A DNA stretch of 64,000 bases. It comes from Catellatospora coxensis. GTDB lineage: Bacteria > Actinomycetota > Actinomycetes > Mycobacteriales > Micromonosporaceae. The notes under the pieces are model-generated. The model saw only the letters and a list, made by a program, of their open reading frames with translations, made no database searches and had not been told where the DNA came from. The stretch covers positions 94,698-158,697 of the forward strand of contig NZ_BONI01000011.1 in assembly GCF_016862635.1 (NCBI RefSeq). The letters are read 5' to 3'. Both the position numbers and the translations under genes were made by a program. Of this stretch, positions 9,036-19,339 are shown piece by piece. The stretch's first letter is position 1, and every line of letters begins with the position of its first letter.

Positions 9036-9917
9036 ATGGGCAGGCGGGAAGAGGCCGGCACGGCGCTGGGGGACTTTCTGCGCGCGTGCCGCAGCCGTGT
9101 GCGCCCGGATGAGGTCGGGCTGCCTGAGGGGAGCCGAAGCCGGCGGGTTTCCGGGCTGCGACGCGAGGAGCTCGCATCCTTGGCGCACCTGAGTGTCGAC
9201 TATCTGGTCCGTCTGGAGCAGGGCCGGGCTGTTCGGGTTTCGCCGGAGGTGCTGCAGGCCCTGTCGCAGGCGCTGCGGTTACGACCTGACGAGCACGAGT
9301 ATCTGATGCGGGTGGGACAGGTGCGCCCCACGGCTCGGCCGGCGCCGCAGCGGGTTCAGCCCCGGACGCGGCAGCTGCTGGACGGATGGCGGGAGTTCCC
9401 CGCGCTGCTGCTGGGTCGCCGCATGGACGTGCTGGCATGGAATCCGCTCGGTTCGGCCCTGATGGGCGATTTCGGCGCGCTGCCCGCGGGGCGGCGAAAT
9501 CTGGTTCGGCAGGCGTTCACCGACCCCGCATACCGCACGTTGTACGCAGATTGGGCCGCCTCGGCCCGCGAGTGCGTGGCTTACCTGCGCATGGACGCGG
9601 CCCGATGGCCTGACGATGCGGCGCTGGGCGAACTGGTGCAGGAGCTGTCGGAGCAGGATGCCGACTTCCGGCGCTGGTGGGGTGACCACCGGGTCCGGGC
9701 GCGGGCGTCTGGACGTAAGCGGCTGCAGCATCCGGTCGCCGGGCCGATGGACCTGGAGTTCCAGTCACTGACGGTCGCTGACGACCCGGACCAGGTGCTG
9801 TTCGTGTACACCGCCGCCCCCGGTTCGCACACGCAGGAGGCGCTGCGGTTCCTGGCGGCCTGGTCCACCGGCCCGCAGGAGCCCGCGACCGGTAGGCGAC
9901 ACCGCCGCGCCGCGTAG
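9036..9917 (+). CDS. Helix-turn-helix regulator with MmyB-like ligand domain
   Basis: 293 residues: N-terminal XRE HTH (RVSGLRREELASLAHLSVDY then LVRLEQGR) followed by an MmyB-type PAS-like ligand-binding domain containing VLAWNPLGSALMGDF, a family hallmark (lAwN..a.al). Such regulators usually sit beside and control an oxidoreductase, here the divergent SDR at 8039-8875. ATG at 9036 gives the conserved MGRREE-LGxFLRxxR N-terminus. The transcript may be leaderless. Confidence 0.9.
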   Translation: MGRREEAGTALGDFLRACRSRVRPDEVGLPEGSRSRRVSGLRREELASLAHLSVDYLVRLEQGRAVRVSPEVLQALSQALRLRPDEHEYLMRVGQVRPTARPAPQRVQPRTRQLLDGWREFPALLLGRRMDVLAWNPLGSALMGDFGALPAGRRNLVRQAFTDPAYRTLYADWAASARECVAYLRMDAARWPDDAALGELVQELSEQDADFRRWWGDHRVRARASGRKRLQHPVAGPMDLEFQSLTVADDPDQVLFVYTAAPGSHTQEALRFLAAWSTGPQEPATGRRHRRAA

Positions 9918-9998
9918 CGGCTCCGGGTTTTCCGGAGCATGTCCCGAGGCGTCCGCGCCGCCGGTGCGGTGTCGGCCTGGTGGCTTGACCCCGGTCGG

Positions 9999-10040
9999 CC
10001 GGAGGACCCGCGGAGCGTCGATGTCCGGCGGGTCCTCCGG
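9999..10040. terminator. Bidirectional terminator hairpin
   Basis: 13-bp perfect stem CCGGAGGACCCGC (9999-10011) with GCGGGTCCTCCGG (10028-10040) between the convergent XRE and flavodoxin genes. Confidence 0.65.
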
Positions 10041-10047
10041 TGGCCTT

Positions 10048-10671
10048 TCAGGAGGCGTGGCCGCTCTTGAGCGCCCGGGCGATCTCGACGACGCGCGTGG
10101 CCTGGTGCCTGGCGGCGTTTCGGGTGTCCGCGGCGACCGAACCGATCTCGTTGCCGGGCTCCACGAGGTGGGAGGTGCCGTAAGGGTTGCCGTCGACGAG
10201 TTTGACGGGGTCTGTGTAGCCCGGCGGCACGATGATCCCGCCGAAGTGATGGATGGTGTTGTACAGCGCCAGCAGGGTCGATTCGTGGCCGCCGTGGCGG
10301 GTCGTGGCGGAGGTGAAGCCGCTGTAGACCTTGTCAGCGAGCTTGTTCTGGCTCCACAGCGGCGAAAGCGTGTCCAGGAACTGCTTGAGCTGGGAGGCGA
10401 TGTTGCCGAATCGGGTAGGCGACCCGAAGATGACGGCGTCGGCCCATTCGATGTCGTCGAAACTCGGGGCCGGGATGGTGCTGGTGGCGGCGTGATGGGC
10501 GGCCCACGCCGGGTTGGCGCCGATTGCCGCAGGTGGAGCGAGTTCGCTCACCTTTCGGACGCGGACCAGTGCGCCGGCATCTTCGGCTGCCTTGCTCATC
10601 TCGTTGACGATCTCGGTGCCGGTGCCTGTCGCGGAGTAGTAGATCACTGCAAGGTTGATGGGGTGGGACAT
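10048..10671 (-). CDS. WrbA-like NAD(P)H:quinone oxidoreductase (flavodoxin fold)
   Basis: 207 residues, FMN-binding flavodoxin-like protein that reduces quinones by two electrons. The FMN phosphate loop is YYSATGTGTEI near residues 11-21; FGSPTRFGNIASQLKQFLD and the GFTSATTRHGGHESTLL segment are typical of WrbA, and GGIIVPPGYTDP is also conserved. ATG at 10671 with AAAGGA upstream. It is 143 nt downstream of the MFS gene on the same strand and may be part of the same oxidative/toxic-compound response. Confidence 0.88.
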   Translation of the reverse strand: MSHPINLAVIYYSATGTGTEIVNEMSKAAEDAGALVRVRKVSELAPPAAIGANPAWAAHHAATSTIPAPSFDDIEWADAVIFGSPTRFGNIASQLKQFLDTLSPLWSQNKLADKVYSGFTSATTRHGGHESTLLALYNTIHHFGGIIVPPGYTDPVKLVDGNPYGTSHLVEPGNEIGSVAADTRNAARHQATRVVEIARALKSGHAS

Positions 10672-10814
10672 CTCTGATCCTTTGCTGGGTGGGGCGTGGT
10701 TGGTACAGCGGGTGTCCGCGGCAGGCTCGTGAGGAACACTGGCCTGGGCGGGCGAGCAGCAGCAGCAGCAGCAGCCTGAGATGCAGGACGTGGTGGACCG
10801 GCTGGCTGCGGAGG

Positions 10815-12230
10815 TCAGGGCTGAGTCGTCTTGGACTGCGCGTCGGGTTGGACTCGTCGGGGCAGCAGCAGCGACACCGCTGTTGCGGCTAGCCCGGCGA
10901 CGGCCAGGATCCAAAATCCGCGGGTGAAGCCGGTTTCTGCCGGGCGACCGTCGGCCCGGGTGTACGCGCCGACGACAGCCGCCATGATCACCACGCCGAG
11001 CGAGCCGCCGATGGTTCGCACGTTGGCGGTGACGCCGTTGGCCACGCCCGTCTGGTCGGGGCGCACGGCCGCCACGATGACGTTCGACATGGTCGAGATG
11101 CCGATACCCAGAGCTACTCCGAGCAGCGACAGCGCGGTAAGTACCAGCCACCTGCTGTCGTGGCCGAGTGCGAGCATCACGGTCGAGGCCGCCTGCGCCG
11201 CCGACGCTGCGACGAGCACGGCACGTGACCCGTGCCGTCGTTCCAGCCCTGCGGCGGCCAGGCCTCCGGCGAACATGGTCACGGTCATCGGCAGCAGGAT
11301 CAGTCCCGCTTCGGTGACGCTTGCCCCGAACCCGTAGCCGGCTTCGGGCGGGGTCTGCACGTACACGGGCAGGAACGTCATGACCGCGAACAGGCCGATG
11401 CCGAACAGCAGCGATACGAGGTTGGTGGCCCAGATCGCGGTGGCGCGCATCATGCGAAGGTCGATCAGTGGCCGGTCCGAGCGCCGCTCGACCATGACCC
11501 AGGCGATGGCCAGCACGCCGGCGGCGGCCAGCGGGAGGATCACCGACGGGGACGTCCAGCCCCAGCGGGCTGCCTGGGTCAGCGGAACCAGCAATGCGAT
11601 CAGCCAGCCGGCCAGCAGCATGGTGGCCGGCCAGCTGACAGGGCTGGGATTGCGCGACGGCGACGGGGGGACCCCGACCTTGGCGGCTGCGGCCGCTGCG
11701 ATGCTCAGTGCGGCCGGGATCCAGAACAGCGAGCGGATGCCGAAAGCGTCGGTCAGCGGTCCGGCCAGGACCGTGCCGGCGCCGCCGCCCACCGCGGTGA
11801 GCGCCGACACGATGCCGATGACGCCCGGCACTTCAGCCCGGGGAACTTCGTCGCGCACGATGCCGAAGGCCAGTGGCAGCACGCCGCCACCGACGCCCTG
11901 GATCACCCGTCCCACGAGCATGAGTTCGATCCCGGGCGCCAGTGCCGACAGCACCGATCCGGCCGCAAGCGTGACGAGCGACGCGAACAGGAGGCGATCC
12001 TTGCCGTGGCGGTCGCCCAGGCGCCCGATCACCGGCGTGGCCACGGAGGCCGACAGCAGGAAGGCTGTCATCACCCAGGTCACCAGGGTCGGCGTGGTGT
12101 GGAGTTCTTGCTGCAGGGCCGGCAGCACCGGGGTGAGAAACGATTGGAACAAAGCGAAGATGAACGCGGCCAGCAGAACGGCTGCGATGACGGTTCGTGG
12201 TGCGGTTGCGTGCGTGGTCGTCGGTGACAT
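10815..12230 (-). CDS. MFS drug exporter (DHA2/EmrB-like)
   Basis: 471 residues with about 12-14 hydrophobic helices. The motif GRLGDRHGKDRLL after TM2 is MFS motif A, and the GVGGGVLPLAFGIVRD stretch and late GNGV-like segment (GVANGVTANVRTIGGSLG) are characteristic of multidrug DHA2 antiporters. ATG at 12230. Upstream is the MBL-fold gene, separated by a hairpin; downstream the WrbA-like gene. Substrate unknown. Confidence 0.9.
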   Translation of the reverse strand: MSPTTTHATAPRTVIAAVLLAAFIFALFQSFLTPVLPALQQELHTTPTLVTWVMTAFLLSASVATPVIGRLGDRHGKDRLLFASLVTLAAGSVLSALAPGIELMLVGRVIQGVGGGVLPLAFGIVRDEVPRAEVPGVIGIVSALTAVGGGAGTVLAGPLTDAFGIRSLFWIPAALSIAAAAAAKVGVPPSPSRNPSPVSWPATMLLAGWLIALLVPLTQAARWGWTSPSVILPLAAAGVLAIAWVMVERRSDRPLIDLRMMRATAIWATNLVSLLFGIGLFAVMTFLPVYVQTPPEAGYGFGASVTEAGLILLPMTVTMFAGGLAAAGLERRHGSRAVLVAASAAQAASTVMLALGHDSRWLVLTALSLLGVALGIGISTMSNVIVAAVRPDQTGVANGVTANVRTIGGSLGVVIMAAVVGAYTRADGRPAETGFTRGFWILAVAGLAATAVSLLLPRRVQPDAQSKTTQP

Positions 12231-12293
12231 GTTGGTCCTGCCAGAGGTGCGGGAGAGCCGGCGATCGCGGAGCGGTGACGGCCGGTGTGGAAT

Positions 12294-12329
12294 GCGGCTC
12301 GTGCCCGCCGGAGTCCGGGCACGAGCCGC
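12294..12329 (-). terminator. Hairpin between MBL-fold and MFS genes
   Basis: 14-bp perfect stem GCGGCTCGTGCCCG (12294-12307) with CGGGCACGAGCCGC (12316-12329), immediately downstream of the MBL-fold stop on the minus strand. Confidence 0.6.
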
Positions 12330-12345
12330 GTCGAGCAGGGGGCGG

Positions 12346-13410
12346 TCAGGCGATGTACGCAGGGCCGCCGTTGCCCTCGGCCTGGTAGCCGTGGTGGGTA
12401 CGCTCGGTGCGGGTGGTCTCGGCGACCGTCCAGGCGTGGTACTTCGTCCACACCGTCGCGCCGGCCAGCCGCTCAGGCCAGGTCTGACCGTTGGAGGTCG
12501 TCTTGGTGAGCGTCTTCTCGGTCGCGTAGTTCGCGATCGAGTTGATCCAGTTCTCCGCGCCGACCATCTGGTTCTCCCGGCCCAGGCCCACGACGAAGCC
12601 TTGCAGGGCCTCGGCGTTGCTCATCTCCCACAGCGCCTCTTCGGCGTAGCCGAGCAGGTCGTGCCAGTACTCGCGGACGACCTCGACGTCTTCGCGGGTG
12701 CCCCAGCGGGAGATGTGACCGCCGATCAGCGCCTTGAAGTCGTAGGAAAGGATGTCGTCGTGGGCCTGGTAGAACCCGCTGATGTTCTCCGACACGTCGC
12801 AGTGGGCGAACGTCACCGAGCCAGGGCTGACGATGTCGATCTTCGTGAGGACCTTCTGCGCCGGCCCGTAGATGTAGATGTTGCCCGGGCAGTGGTCGGC
12901 GCCCTTGTAGGACAGCTCCAGCTTGGTGCCGCCCACGTCCAGGGTCGCGTCGGTGCTGAACGTCTCCGTCGGGAGCGGCCGGTACCTGTCGGGGAAACGG
13001 GTAAGCAGCTCACGGGTGATGTCGTGCGCGATGATCTTCACGTTGGGACCGAACTGGGACGCCGCGCCGATGTGGTCGGAGTGCCAGTGGCTGTAGACCA
13101 GGTGCGTGACCGGCTCCCGGGTCACTGACCTGATCGCCGACTGCAGGTTCTCCCCCAGCCCGGGCGGGGCGTCGATGACGATCACGCCGTCGCCGGTCAC
13201 CACGAATCCGGCGTCGTACCCGGCAGGGCTGGTCACCCAGTAGAAGTTGCCGCCGTCGCCGACGTTCTCGACGTGGTAGCCCTTCGCGTAGAAGGACGGG
13301 TCGTCGAGGTAGTCGGGCATGAACTGCTTGGGCGACGGAGCGTTGCCCTCCACCACGGACTTCGGGAAGCCCCACTTGCTCGGGTAGAAGTCGCCGTACT
13401 TGCTGGCCAT
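12346..13410 (-). CDS. MBL-fold metallo-hydrolase
   Basis: 354 residues. The zinc-binding HxHxDH motif appears as HWHSDHIG, with further ligands GADHC, and the later GGH. VTGDGVIVIDAPP is the usual preceding strand. Unlike class B beta-lactamases there is no signal peptide, so it is cytoplasmic, perhaps a lactonase or arylsulfatase-type hydrolase. ATG at 13410 has AAGG upstream; the frame is open to 13482. It diverges from the LLM-BBE fusion gene, with operator-like repeats between, so it may belong to the same MarR-type regulon. Confidence 0.85.
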   Translation of the reverse strand: MASKYGDFYPSKWGFPKSVVEGNAPSPKQFMPDYLDDPSFYAKGYHVENVGDGGNFYWVTSPAGYDAGFVVTGDGVIVIDAPPGLGENLQSAIRSVTREPVTHLVYSHWHSDHIGAASQFGPNVKIIAHDITRELLTRFPDRYRPLPTETFSTDATLDVGGTKLELSYKGADHCPGNIYIYGPAQKVLTKIDIVSPGSVTFAHCDVSENISGFYQAHDDILSYDFKALIGGHISRWGTREDVEVVREYWHDLLGYAEEALWEMSNAEALQGFVVGLGRENQMVGAENWINSIANYATEKTLTKTTSNGQTWPERLAGATVWTKYHAWTVAETTRTERTHHGYQAEGNGGPAYIA

Positions 13411-13590
13411 TCTCTTGCCTTCCTTGTGTGAGCGCGGCCTGTTGACCGCACGAGCCGGTCGATCGTACACATCGTCGGACACTGTGTCCGATCGCTGCTA
13501 AGCTCGACCGACCTGCGAAATTGCCCCCCGACGCATTCGCTGCTTTCGCTCTCTGATGAGCCGTGCGATAAATGTTGTTGGGCAACTCAT

Positions 13591-13601
13591 TTGTTCAACA
13601 A
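13591..13601. promoter_or_regulatory. Operator-like palindrome TTGTT-C-AACAA
   Basis: Five-base arms around a single C in the 330-nt gap between the divergent MBL-fold and LLM-BBE genes. The flanking CATTTGTTC also resembles the region upstream of the MarR gene at 17809. Function inferred. Confidence 0.4.
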
Positions 13602-13674
13602 TACATCTGCTCGACAACGCGTCCAGTCGTCGTGACCCACGTCTCGCACGACCCCGAACCCACCAGATAGGTTG

Positions 13675-13715
13675 TTGACCAAAACTTTTGCTGACTACAC
13701 TATCGATTGTTCAAC
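13675..13715 (+). promoter_or_regulatory. Promoter/operator region of the LLM-BBE gene
   Basis: TTGACC at 13675-13680 and TACACT at 13696-13701 form a short-spaced (15 nt) promoter candidate. ATCGATTG followed three bases later by AAC at 13702-13715 is repeated at 17844-17857 before the aldehyde dehydrogenase gene, suggesting a common regulator, most simply the MarR protein encoded at 17282-17809. Confidence 0.4.
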
Positions 13716-13740
13716 TACTTGAGAGCTGGGAGCACGGGCC

Positions 13741-16023
13741 ATGCCCGATTACGGACACGAGTTGCTGTTCGGAACCTTCATCACGCCAGGCGCCGATGAT
13801 CCCGACCGCGTGGTGGCGCTCGCCGAGCTGACCGAGGCCGCCGGCCTCGACCTCGCCACCTTCCAGGACCACCCGTACAACCCGGGCTTCCTCGACACCT
13901 GGACCCTGCTGAGCTGGGTGGCGTCGCGTACCCAGCGGCTGCGGGTCTCAGCCAACGTGCTCAACCTGCCACTGCGCCCGCCTGCCGTGCTGGCCCGCGC
14001 CGCGGCCAGCCTTGACCTGCTGTCCAAGGGCCGCTTCGAGCTGGGCCTCGGGGCCGGAGCGATGTGGGACGGGATCGAGGGCATGGGCGGCCGCCGGCTC
14101 ACCCCTGGACAGGGCGTGCAGGCGCTGCGCGAAGCCATCGACATCCTGCGCGGCGCCTGGGACACCTCCACCCGCGCCCTGTTACGTCAGGACGGCAAGC
14201 ACTACTCCGTTCCCGGGATGCGCCGCGGCCCGGCGCCGGCTCACGACATCGGCATCTGGCTCGGCGCCTACAAGCCCAAGATGCTCGAACTGACCGGCGC
14301 GGCAGCCGACGGCTGGCTGCCGACGCTGGAATACCTGCAGTCCCCGGACCGGTTCACCGCCAACCGGCTCATCGACGAGGGAGCAGAGAAAGCCGGCCGT
14401 GACCCGCGCCAGATCCGTCGGCTGCTCAACCTGTTCCAGGTCGACTTCGCCGCCGCCGGCCGCGGATTCCTGCAGGGCCCACCCGGCCAGTGGGTCGAGC
14501 AACTGCTGCCGATGGTGCTCGACGAGGGCTTCAGCGCGTTCATCATCGGCCGCGACGACCCCCGGCTCATCCAGATGTTCGCCCAGGAGGTCGCCCCCGC
14601 ACTGCGGGAGGCCGTCGCCCGCGAAAGGGCCCGCACCGGTGTTCCCGCCGCGAGCTCGCGCCCGGCGGCAGTGCTCGCGCAGCGACTACCCGGCCTCGAC
14701 TACGACGCCCTTCCTCCCGCACTGGCCGCGCACGCGGTGGAACCCGGCGACCGCGACTACGAACGCGCCCGGCACAGCTACATCCGCCGGGGTTCGCCCG
14801 CGCTGGTGCTGCGGCCCGGCGTCGCCGCCGAGGTCGCCGACGCGATCCGGTACGCCCGCGGTCAGGGCGTGCCGTTGTCGGTACGCAGCGGCGGGCACGG
14901 CATCAGCGGCCGCTCCACCAACGACGGCGGCATCGTCATCGACCTGTCCCGCATGAACAGCGTCCAGGTGCTCGACCGCGACCGGCGGCTCATCCGCCTC
15001 GAACCGGGCGCCCGCTGGGGCGAGGTCGCCCGCCAGCTCGCACCGCACGGCCTGGCGATGAGCTCCGGCGACTACGGCGACGTCGGCGTCGGCGGCCTGG
15101 CCACCACCGCCGGCATCGGCTACCTCGCCCGCCGCTACGGCCTCACCATCGACCACGTCGTGGCCGCCGAGATCGTCACCGCCGACAGCCGCATCCTGCG
15201 CGTCGACGCCGGACACCACCCGGACCTGTTCTGGGCGATACGCGGCGCGGGCGGCAACTTCGGCGTCGTCACCGCCCTGGAGCTGGAGGCCTACGAGGTC
15301 GCCGACGTCGCCGTCGCCCAGCTCACCGTCGACGCCGACGACACCGCGGGCCTGCTGACCCGCTGGGCGGCCCTGGTCGAGCAGGCCCCGCGCGAACTGA
15401 GCAGCTTCCTGTCGGTGTTCGGCACTGCTCGCGGCCCGATGGCCCGGGTCACCCTGGTCTACGCCGGAGACGACGTCGAGTCGGCGCAGCACGCGCTCAC
15501 CCCGTTCGTCGACATCGGTCCGCTCCTCGGCCAGCAGGCGCAGCTCATGCCGTACGCGACGCTGGTCGCACCACCGCACAACCGCCACCACGGCCAGGGA
15601 CTCGAGGACACCCGCAGCGGGCTGCTGCACCACATCACCGCCGAAGCCGCGGCGAGCATGCGCTCGATGATGCACTCCGGCGAGGTGTCGGTGATGCAGA
15701 TTCGCAGCGTCGGCGGCGCCGTCAACGACGTGGAGCCCGAGGCCACCGCGTACGCCCACCGCAGCCAGAACTTCTCCGTGATCGCCGCTACCGACCCCGA
15801 ACGCGTCGCGCACCTGGACCGGCACTGGGCCGACCTGCGGCCCCACCTGGACGGCATGTACCTCAGCTTCGAGACCCGCGACGACCCGAAGCTGCTGACC
15901 GAGGCGTTCCCGGGGCCGACGCTGAGCCGGCTGCGCCGGATCAAGGCCGAATACGACCCCGACAACGTGTTCAACCGCAACTTCCCGATCCCTCCGGCGC
16001 GCGACGTCGTGCCACAACGCTGA
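13741..16023 (+). CDS. Fusion of a luciferase-like (LLM) monooxygenase and a BBE-type FAD oxidase
   Basis: 760 residues with two enzymes in one chain. Residues 1-295 form an LLM-class F420/FMN-dependent oxidoreductase (TFQDHPYNPGFLDTWTLLSW; GRFELGLGAGAMWDGIEGMG). Residues 335-755 form a PCMH-type FAD-binding oxidase ending in the berberine-bridge segment (YDPDNVFNRNFPIPP). The covalent-flavin His is kept (RSGGHGISGRS, H386), but the second covalent residue, Cys in the usual GxCxxVGxGG, is Tyr445 (GDYGDVGVGG), so flavin would be singly attached. ATG at 13741 opens the cluster with the zinc dehydrogenase (16088) and probably the aldehyde dehydrogenase. The product is likely an oxidation step on an alcohol, sugar or aromatic compound; the substrate is unknown. 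Confidence 0.88.
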   Translation: MPDYGHELLFGTFITPGADDPDRVVALAELTEAAGLDLATFQDHPYNPGFLDTWTLLSWVASRTQRLRVSANVLNLPLRPPAVLARAAASLDLLSKGRFELGLGAGAMWDGIEGMGGRRLTPGQGVQALREAIDILRGAWDTSTRALLRQDGKHYSVPGMRRGPAPAHDIGIWLGAYKPKMLELTGAAADGWLPTLEYLQSPDRFTANRLIDEGAEKAGRDPRQIRRLLNLFQVDFAAAGRGFLQGPPGQWVEQLLPMVLDEGFSAFIIGRDDPRLIQMFAQEVAPALREAVARERARTGVPAASSRPAAVLAQRLPGLDYDALPPALAAHAVEPGDRDYERARHSYIRRGSPALVLRPGVAAEVADAIRYARGQGVPLSVRSGGHGISGRSTNDGGIVIDLSRMNSVQVLDRDRRLIRLEPGARWGEVARQLAPHGLAMSSGDYGDVGVGGLATTAGIGYLARRYGLTIDHVVAAEIVTADSRILRVDAGHHPDLFWAIRGAGGNFGVVTALELEAYEVADVAVAQLTVDADDTAGLLTRWAALVEQAPRELSSFLSVFGTARGPMARVTLVYAGDDVESAQHALTPFVDIGPLLGQQAQLMPYATLVAPPHNRHHGQGLEDTRSGLLHHITAEAAASMRSMMHSGEVSVMQIRSVGGAVNDVEPEATAYAHRSQNFSVIAATDPERVAHLDRHWADLRPHLDGMYLSFETRDDPKLLTEAFPGPTLSRLRRIKAEYDPDNVFNRNFPIPPARDVVPQR

Positions 16024-16087
16024 GGCAACGGACCCCCCGAGCCATCACCGGCCGGGCAGCAACACCCTTCGAGAAAGAGGAACACCC

Positions 16088-17215
16088 ATGCAGATACGAG
16101 CCGCAGTGTCGACCGGGCCAGGCGAGCGCTTCGCCTTCGAGAACCTGCAACTCGACGAACCGCGCGGCGACGAGGTCCTGGTGCGTATCGTCGCCACCGG
16201 CATCTGCCAGACCGACGCCCACGCCCGCAACGGGCACCTGCCCGTGCCTCAGCCGATCGTGCTGGGCCACGAAGGCGCGGGAGTCGTCGAGCGGGTCGGC
16301 CCCGACGTCACCGACCTGCGACCGGGCGACCATGTCGTGCTGTCGTTCCAGGCCTGCGGGGGATGCCCCCAGTGCCTGTCCGGCCACCCCGCATACTGCG
16401 AGCAGGCCATGCCGGCCAATTTCTCCGGCGCGCGGATCGACGGCACCCGAGGAGTGCACCGCATCGGCCCGGACGCCCGTCCGGTGTCGGGGCACTTCTT
16501 CGGGCAGTCTTCTTTCGCCACTCACGCACTGGCCACCCGGCGCAACACCGTCAAGGTCGACAGAGCTCTTCCGCTGGAGCTGCTCGGACCGCTGGGCTGC
16601 GGCTTCCAGACCGGTGCCGGTGCTGTGCTCAACACCTTCTCCGTATCCGCGGGTGACACGATCGCGATCTTCGGTGTCGGCGCAGTCGGGTTCGGTGCTC
16701 TCATGGCGGCGCACCTGGCCGGAGCCGCCACGATCATCGCCGTCGACGTCAACCCCCAGCGCCTGGCCCTGGCAGCCGACCTGGGTGCGACCCACACCGT
16801 CAACGCGCTCGAACACGAGGTCGCCAAGACGATCCAGGAGATCACGGGGGCGGGTGTCGGCTACGTGCTGGACACGACCGGACGTGCCGACATGCTCGAC
16901 AACGCCGTCGACGCCCTGCGGCCACTGGGCCGGGTGGGCCTGGTCGCGGGTGGAGCGCCCGACAGCGTCGTGCCCGCCGCGAAGCTGGCTTTCGGCAAGA
17001 CCGTGTCGGGGATCGTGCAGGGCGACGCGGTGCCGCAACTGTTCATCCCTCGGCTGGTCGAGCTGTTCGCCTCGGGTCGCTTCCCCGTCGACCGGCTGAT
17101 CCGTTTCTACGACTTCGACGACATCGAGGCCGCATTCGCCGCGGCTGCCAGCGGCGAGGCCGTGAAGCCGGTACTCAGAATGCCACCTGCCGAAGAGCGC
17201 GCAGCCAGGCCGTGA
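16088..17215 (+). CDS. Zinc-dependent (aryl-)alcohol dehydrogenase
   Basis: 375 residues of the class III/aryl-alcohol branch of medium-chain dehydrogenases. Catalytic zinc ligands: Cys in GICQTDAHARNG and GHEGAGVVERVG; structural zinc cysteines in CGGCPQCLSGHPAYCEQ; NAD-binding GVGAVGFGALMAAHLAG. GAGAV LNTF (split) follows, as in benzyl alcohol dehydrogenase. RBS-like AGAAAGAGGA precedes the ATG. It starts 64 nt after the fusion gene and is probably co-transcribed; with the aldehyde dehydrogenase it forms an alcohol to acid oxidation pair. Confidence 0.92.
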   Translation: MQIRAAVSTGPGERFAFENLQLDEPRGDEVLVRIVATGICQTDAHARNGHLPVPQPIVLGHEGAGVVERVGPDVTDLRPGDHVVLSFQACGGCPQCLSGHPAYCEQAMPANFSGARIDGTRGVHRIGPDARPVSGHFFGQSSFATHALATRRNTVKVDRALPLELLGPLGCGFQTGAGAVLNTFSVSAGDTIAIFGVGAVGFGALMAAHLAGAATIIAVDVNPQRLALAADLGATHTVNALEHEVAKTIQEITGAGVGYVLDTTGRADMLDNAVDALRPLGRVGLVAGGAPDSVVPAAKLAFGKTVSGIVQGDAVPQLFIPRLVELFASGRFPVDRLIRFYDFDDIEAAFAAAASGEAVKPVLRMPPAEERAARP

Positions 17216-17281
17216 GCACCGCGACGGACCGTCGTGCCGGGAACTGGCCGACCCGCTGCGGCGCAGGTGCCGACGGACGAA

Positions 17282-17809
17282 TCAGGCAGCCGGGGCGGGC
17301 TGGTCGATCACGCTCTCCACGGCCAGACACGGGTCGGTGCCCGGCGCAGCGGTCACGATCGCCTCGGCCGCGCGCTCGGCCGCCTCCCGGAAACCGGCAC
17401 GTTGCTGCGGGGTCAGCCCGCCGAGCACGTAGTCCTCGGCCCGGGCGACTCGCTCCTCGGCGTCGGCGAGCACCTGGCGGCCCTTGTCGGTGGCCACGAT
17501 GCGGCGGGCTCGCCGGTCGCGGGGGTCCAGCTGCCGCTCGATCAGACCGGCGGCTTCGAGGTCGTCGATGACGTATGTCAGCACGCTGCGGTCGATGACC
17601 AGCCGCGTGGCCAGGGCGCCTTGAGTCGGGACGTCTTCGTGCACGACCACGGCGAGGATGTGGTAACCGCGGCTGCCGTGGGGAAGATCCTGCAGCACTT
17701 CCTCGACGAACTCCTGCCACCGCCGCAGCACCATGCCCAGTGACCAGCCGAAGTTGACTCCGCGTTGGCGGTCGGCCGGAGCGGGCAAAGCGTCTGTAGC
17801 AGCTGACAT
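17282..17809 (-). CDS. MarR family regulator of the oxidation cluster
   Basis: 175 residues. The winged helix reads TQGALATRLVIDRSVLTYVI then DDLEAAGLIER and the wing DPRDRRARRI. Convergent with the zinc dehydrogenase and divergent from the aldehyde dehydrogenase at 17924, from which it is separated by 114 nt with a TGTTG-ATCA-CAACA dyad and an ATCGATTG site. The same ATCGATTG site lies in front of the LLM-BBE gene, so this protein is the best candidate repressor for both promoters. Confidence 0.9.
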   Translation of the reverse strand: MSAATDALPAPADRQRGVNFGWSLGMVLRRWQEFVEEVLQDLPHGSRGYHILAVVVHEDVPTQGALATRLVIDRSVLTYVIDDLEAAGLIERQLDPRDRRARRIVATDKGRQVLADAEERVARAEDYVLGGLTPQQRAGFREAAERAAEAIVTAAPGTDPCLAVESVIDQPAPAA

Positions 17810-17830
17810 GTACCCGACGATAGCACAGTG

Positions 17831-17878
17831 TGTTGATCACAACATCGATTGACGAACAAATCATTTGCTGGACATAAT
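17831..17878. promoter_or_regulatory. MarR operator and aldehyde dehydrogenase promoter
   Basis: TGTTG-ATCA-CAACA inverted repeat at 17831-17844, then ATCGATTG at 17844-17851. On the plus strand TTGACG (17849-17854) and CATAAT (17873-17878) are 18 nt apart, a good sigma-70 type promoter; the ATCGATTG site overlaps its -35 box, so occupancy would block transcription. Confidence 0.55.
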
Positions 17879-17923
17879 AGTTTTGGATAACCGATCAGGT
17901 ACCAACCGAAACGGAGCACCACC

Positions 17924-19339
<1,416 letters not shown>

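Noticed and set aside
10754..10776. Run of AGC/GCA triplets between the WrbA-like and MFS genes
   Set aside because: A short trinucleotide run in a spacer; too short and common in GC-rich DNA to call a functional repeat.
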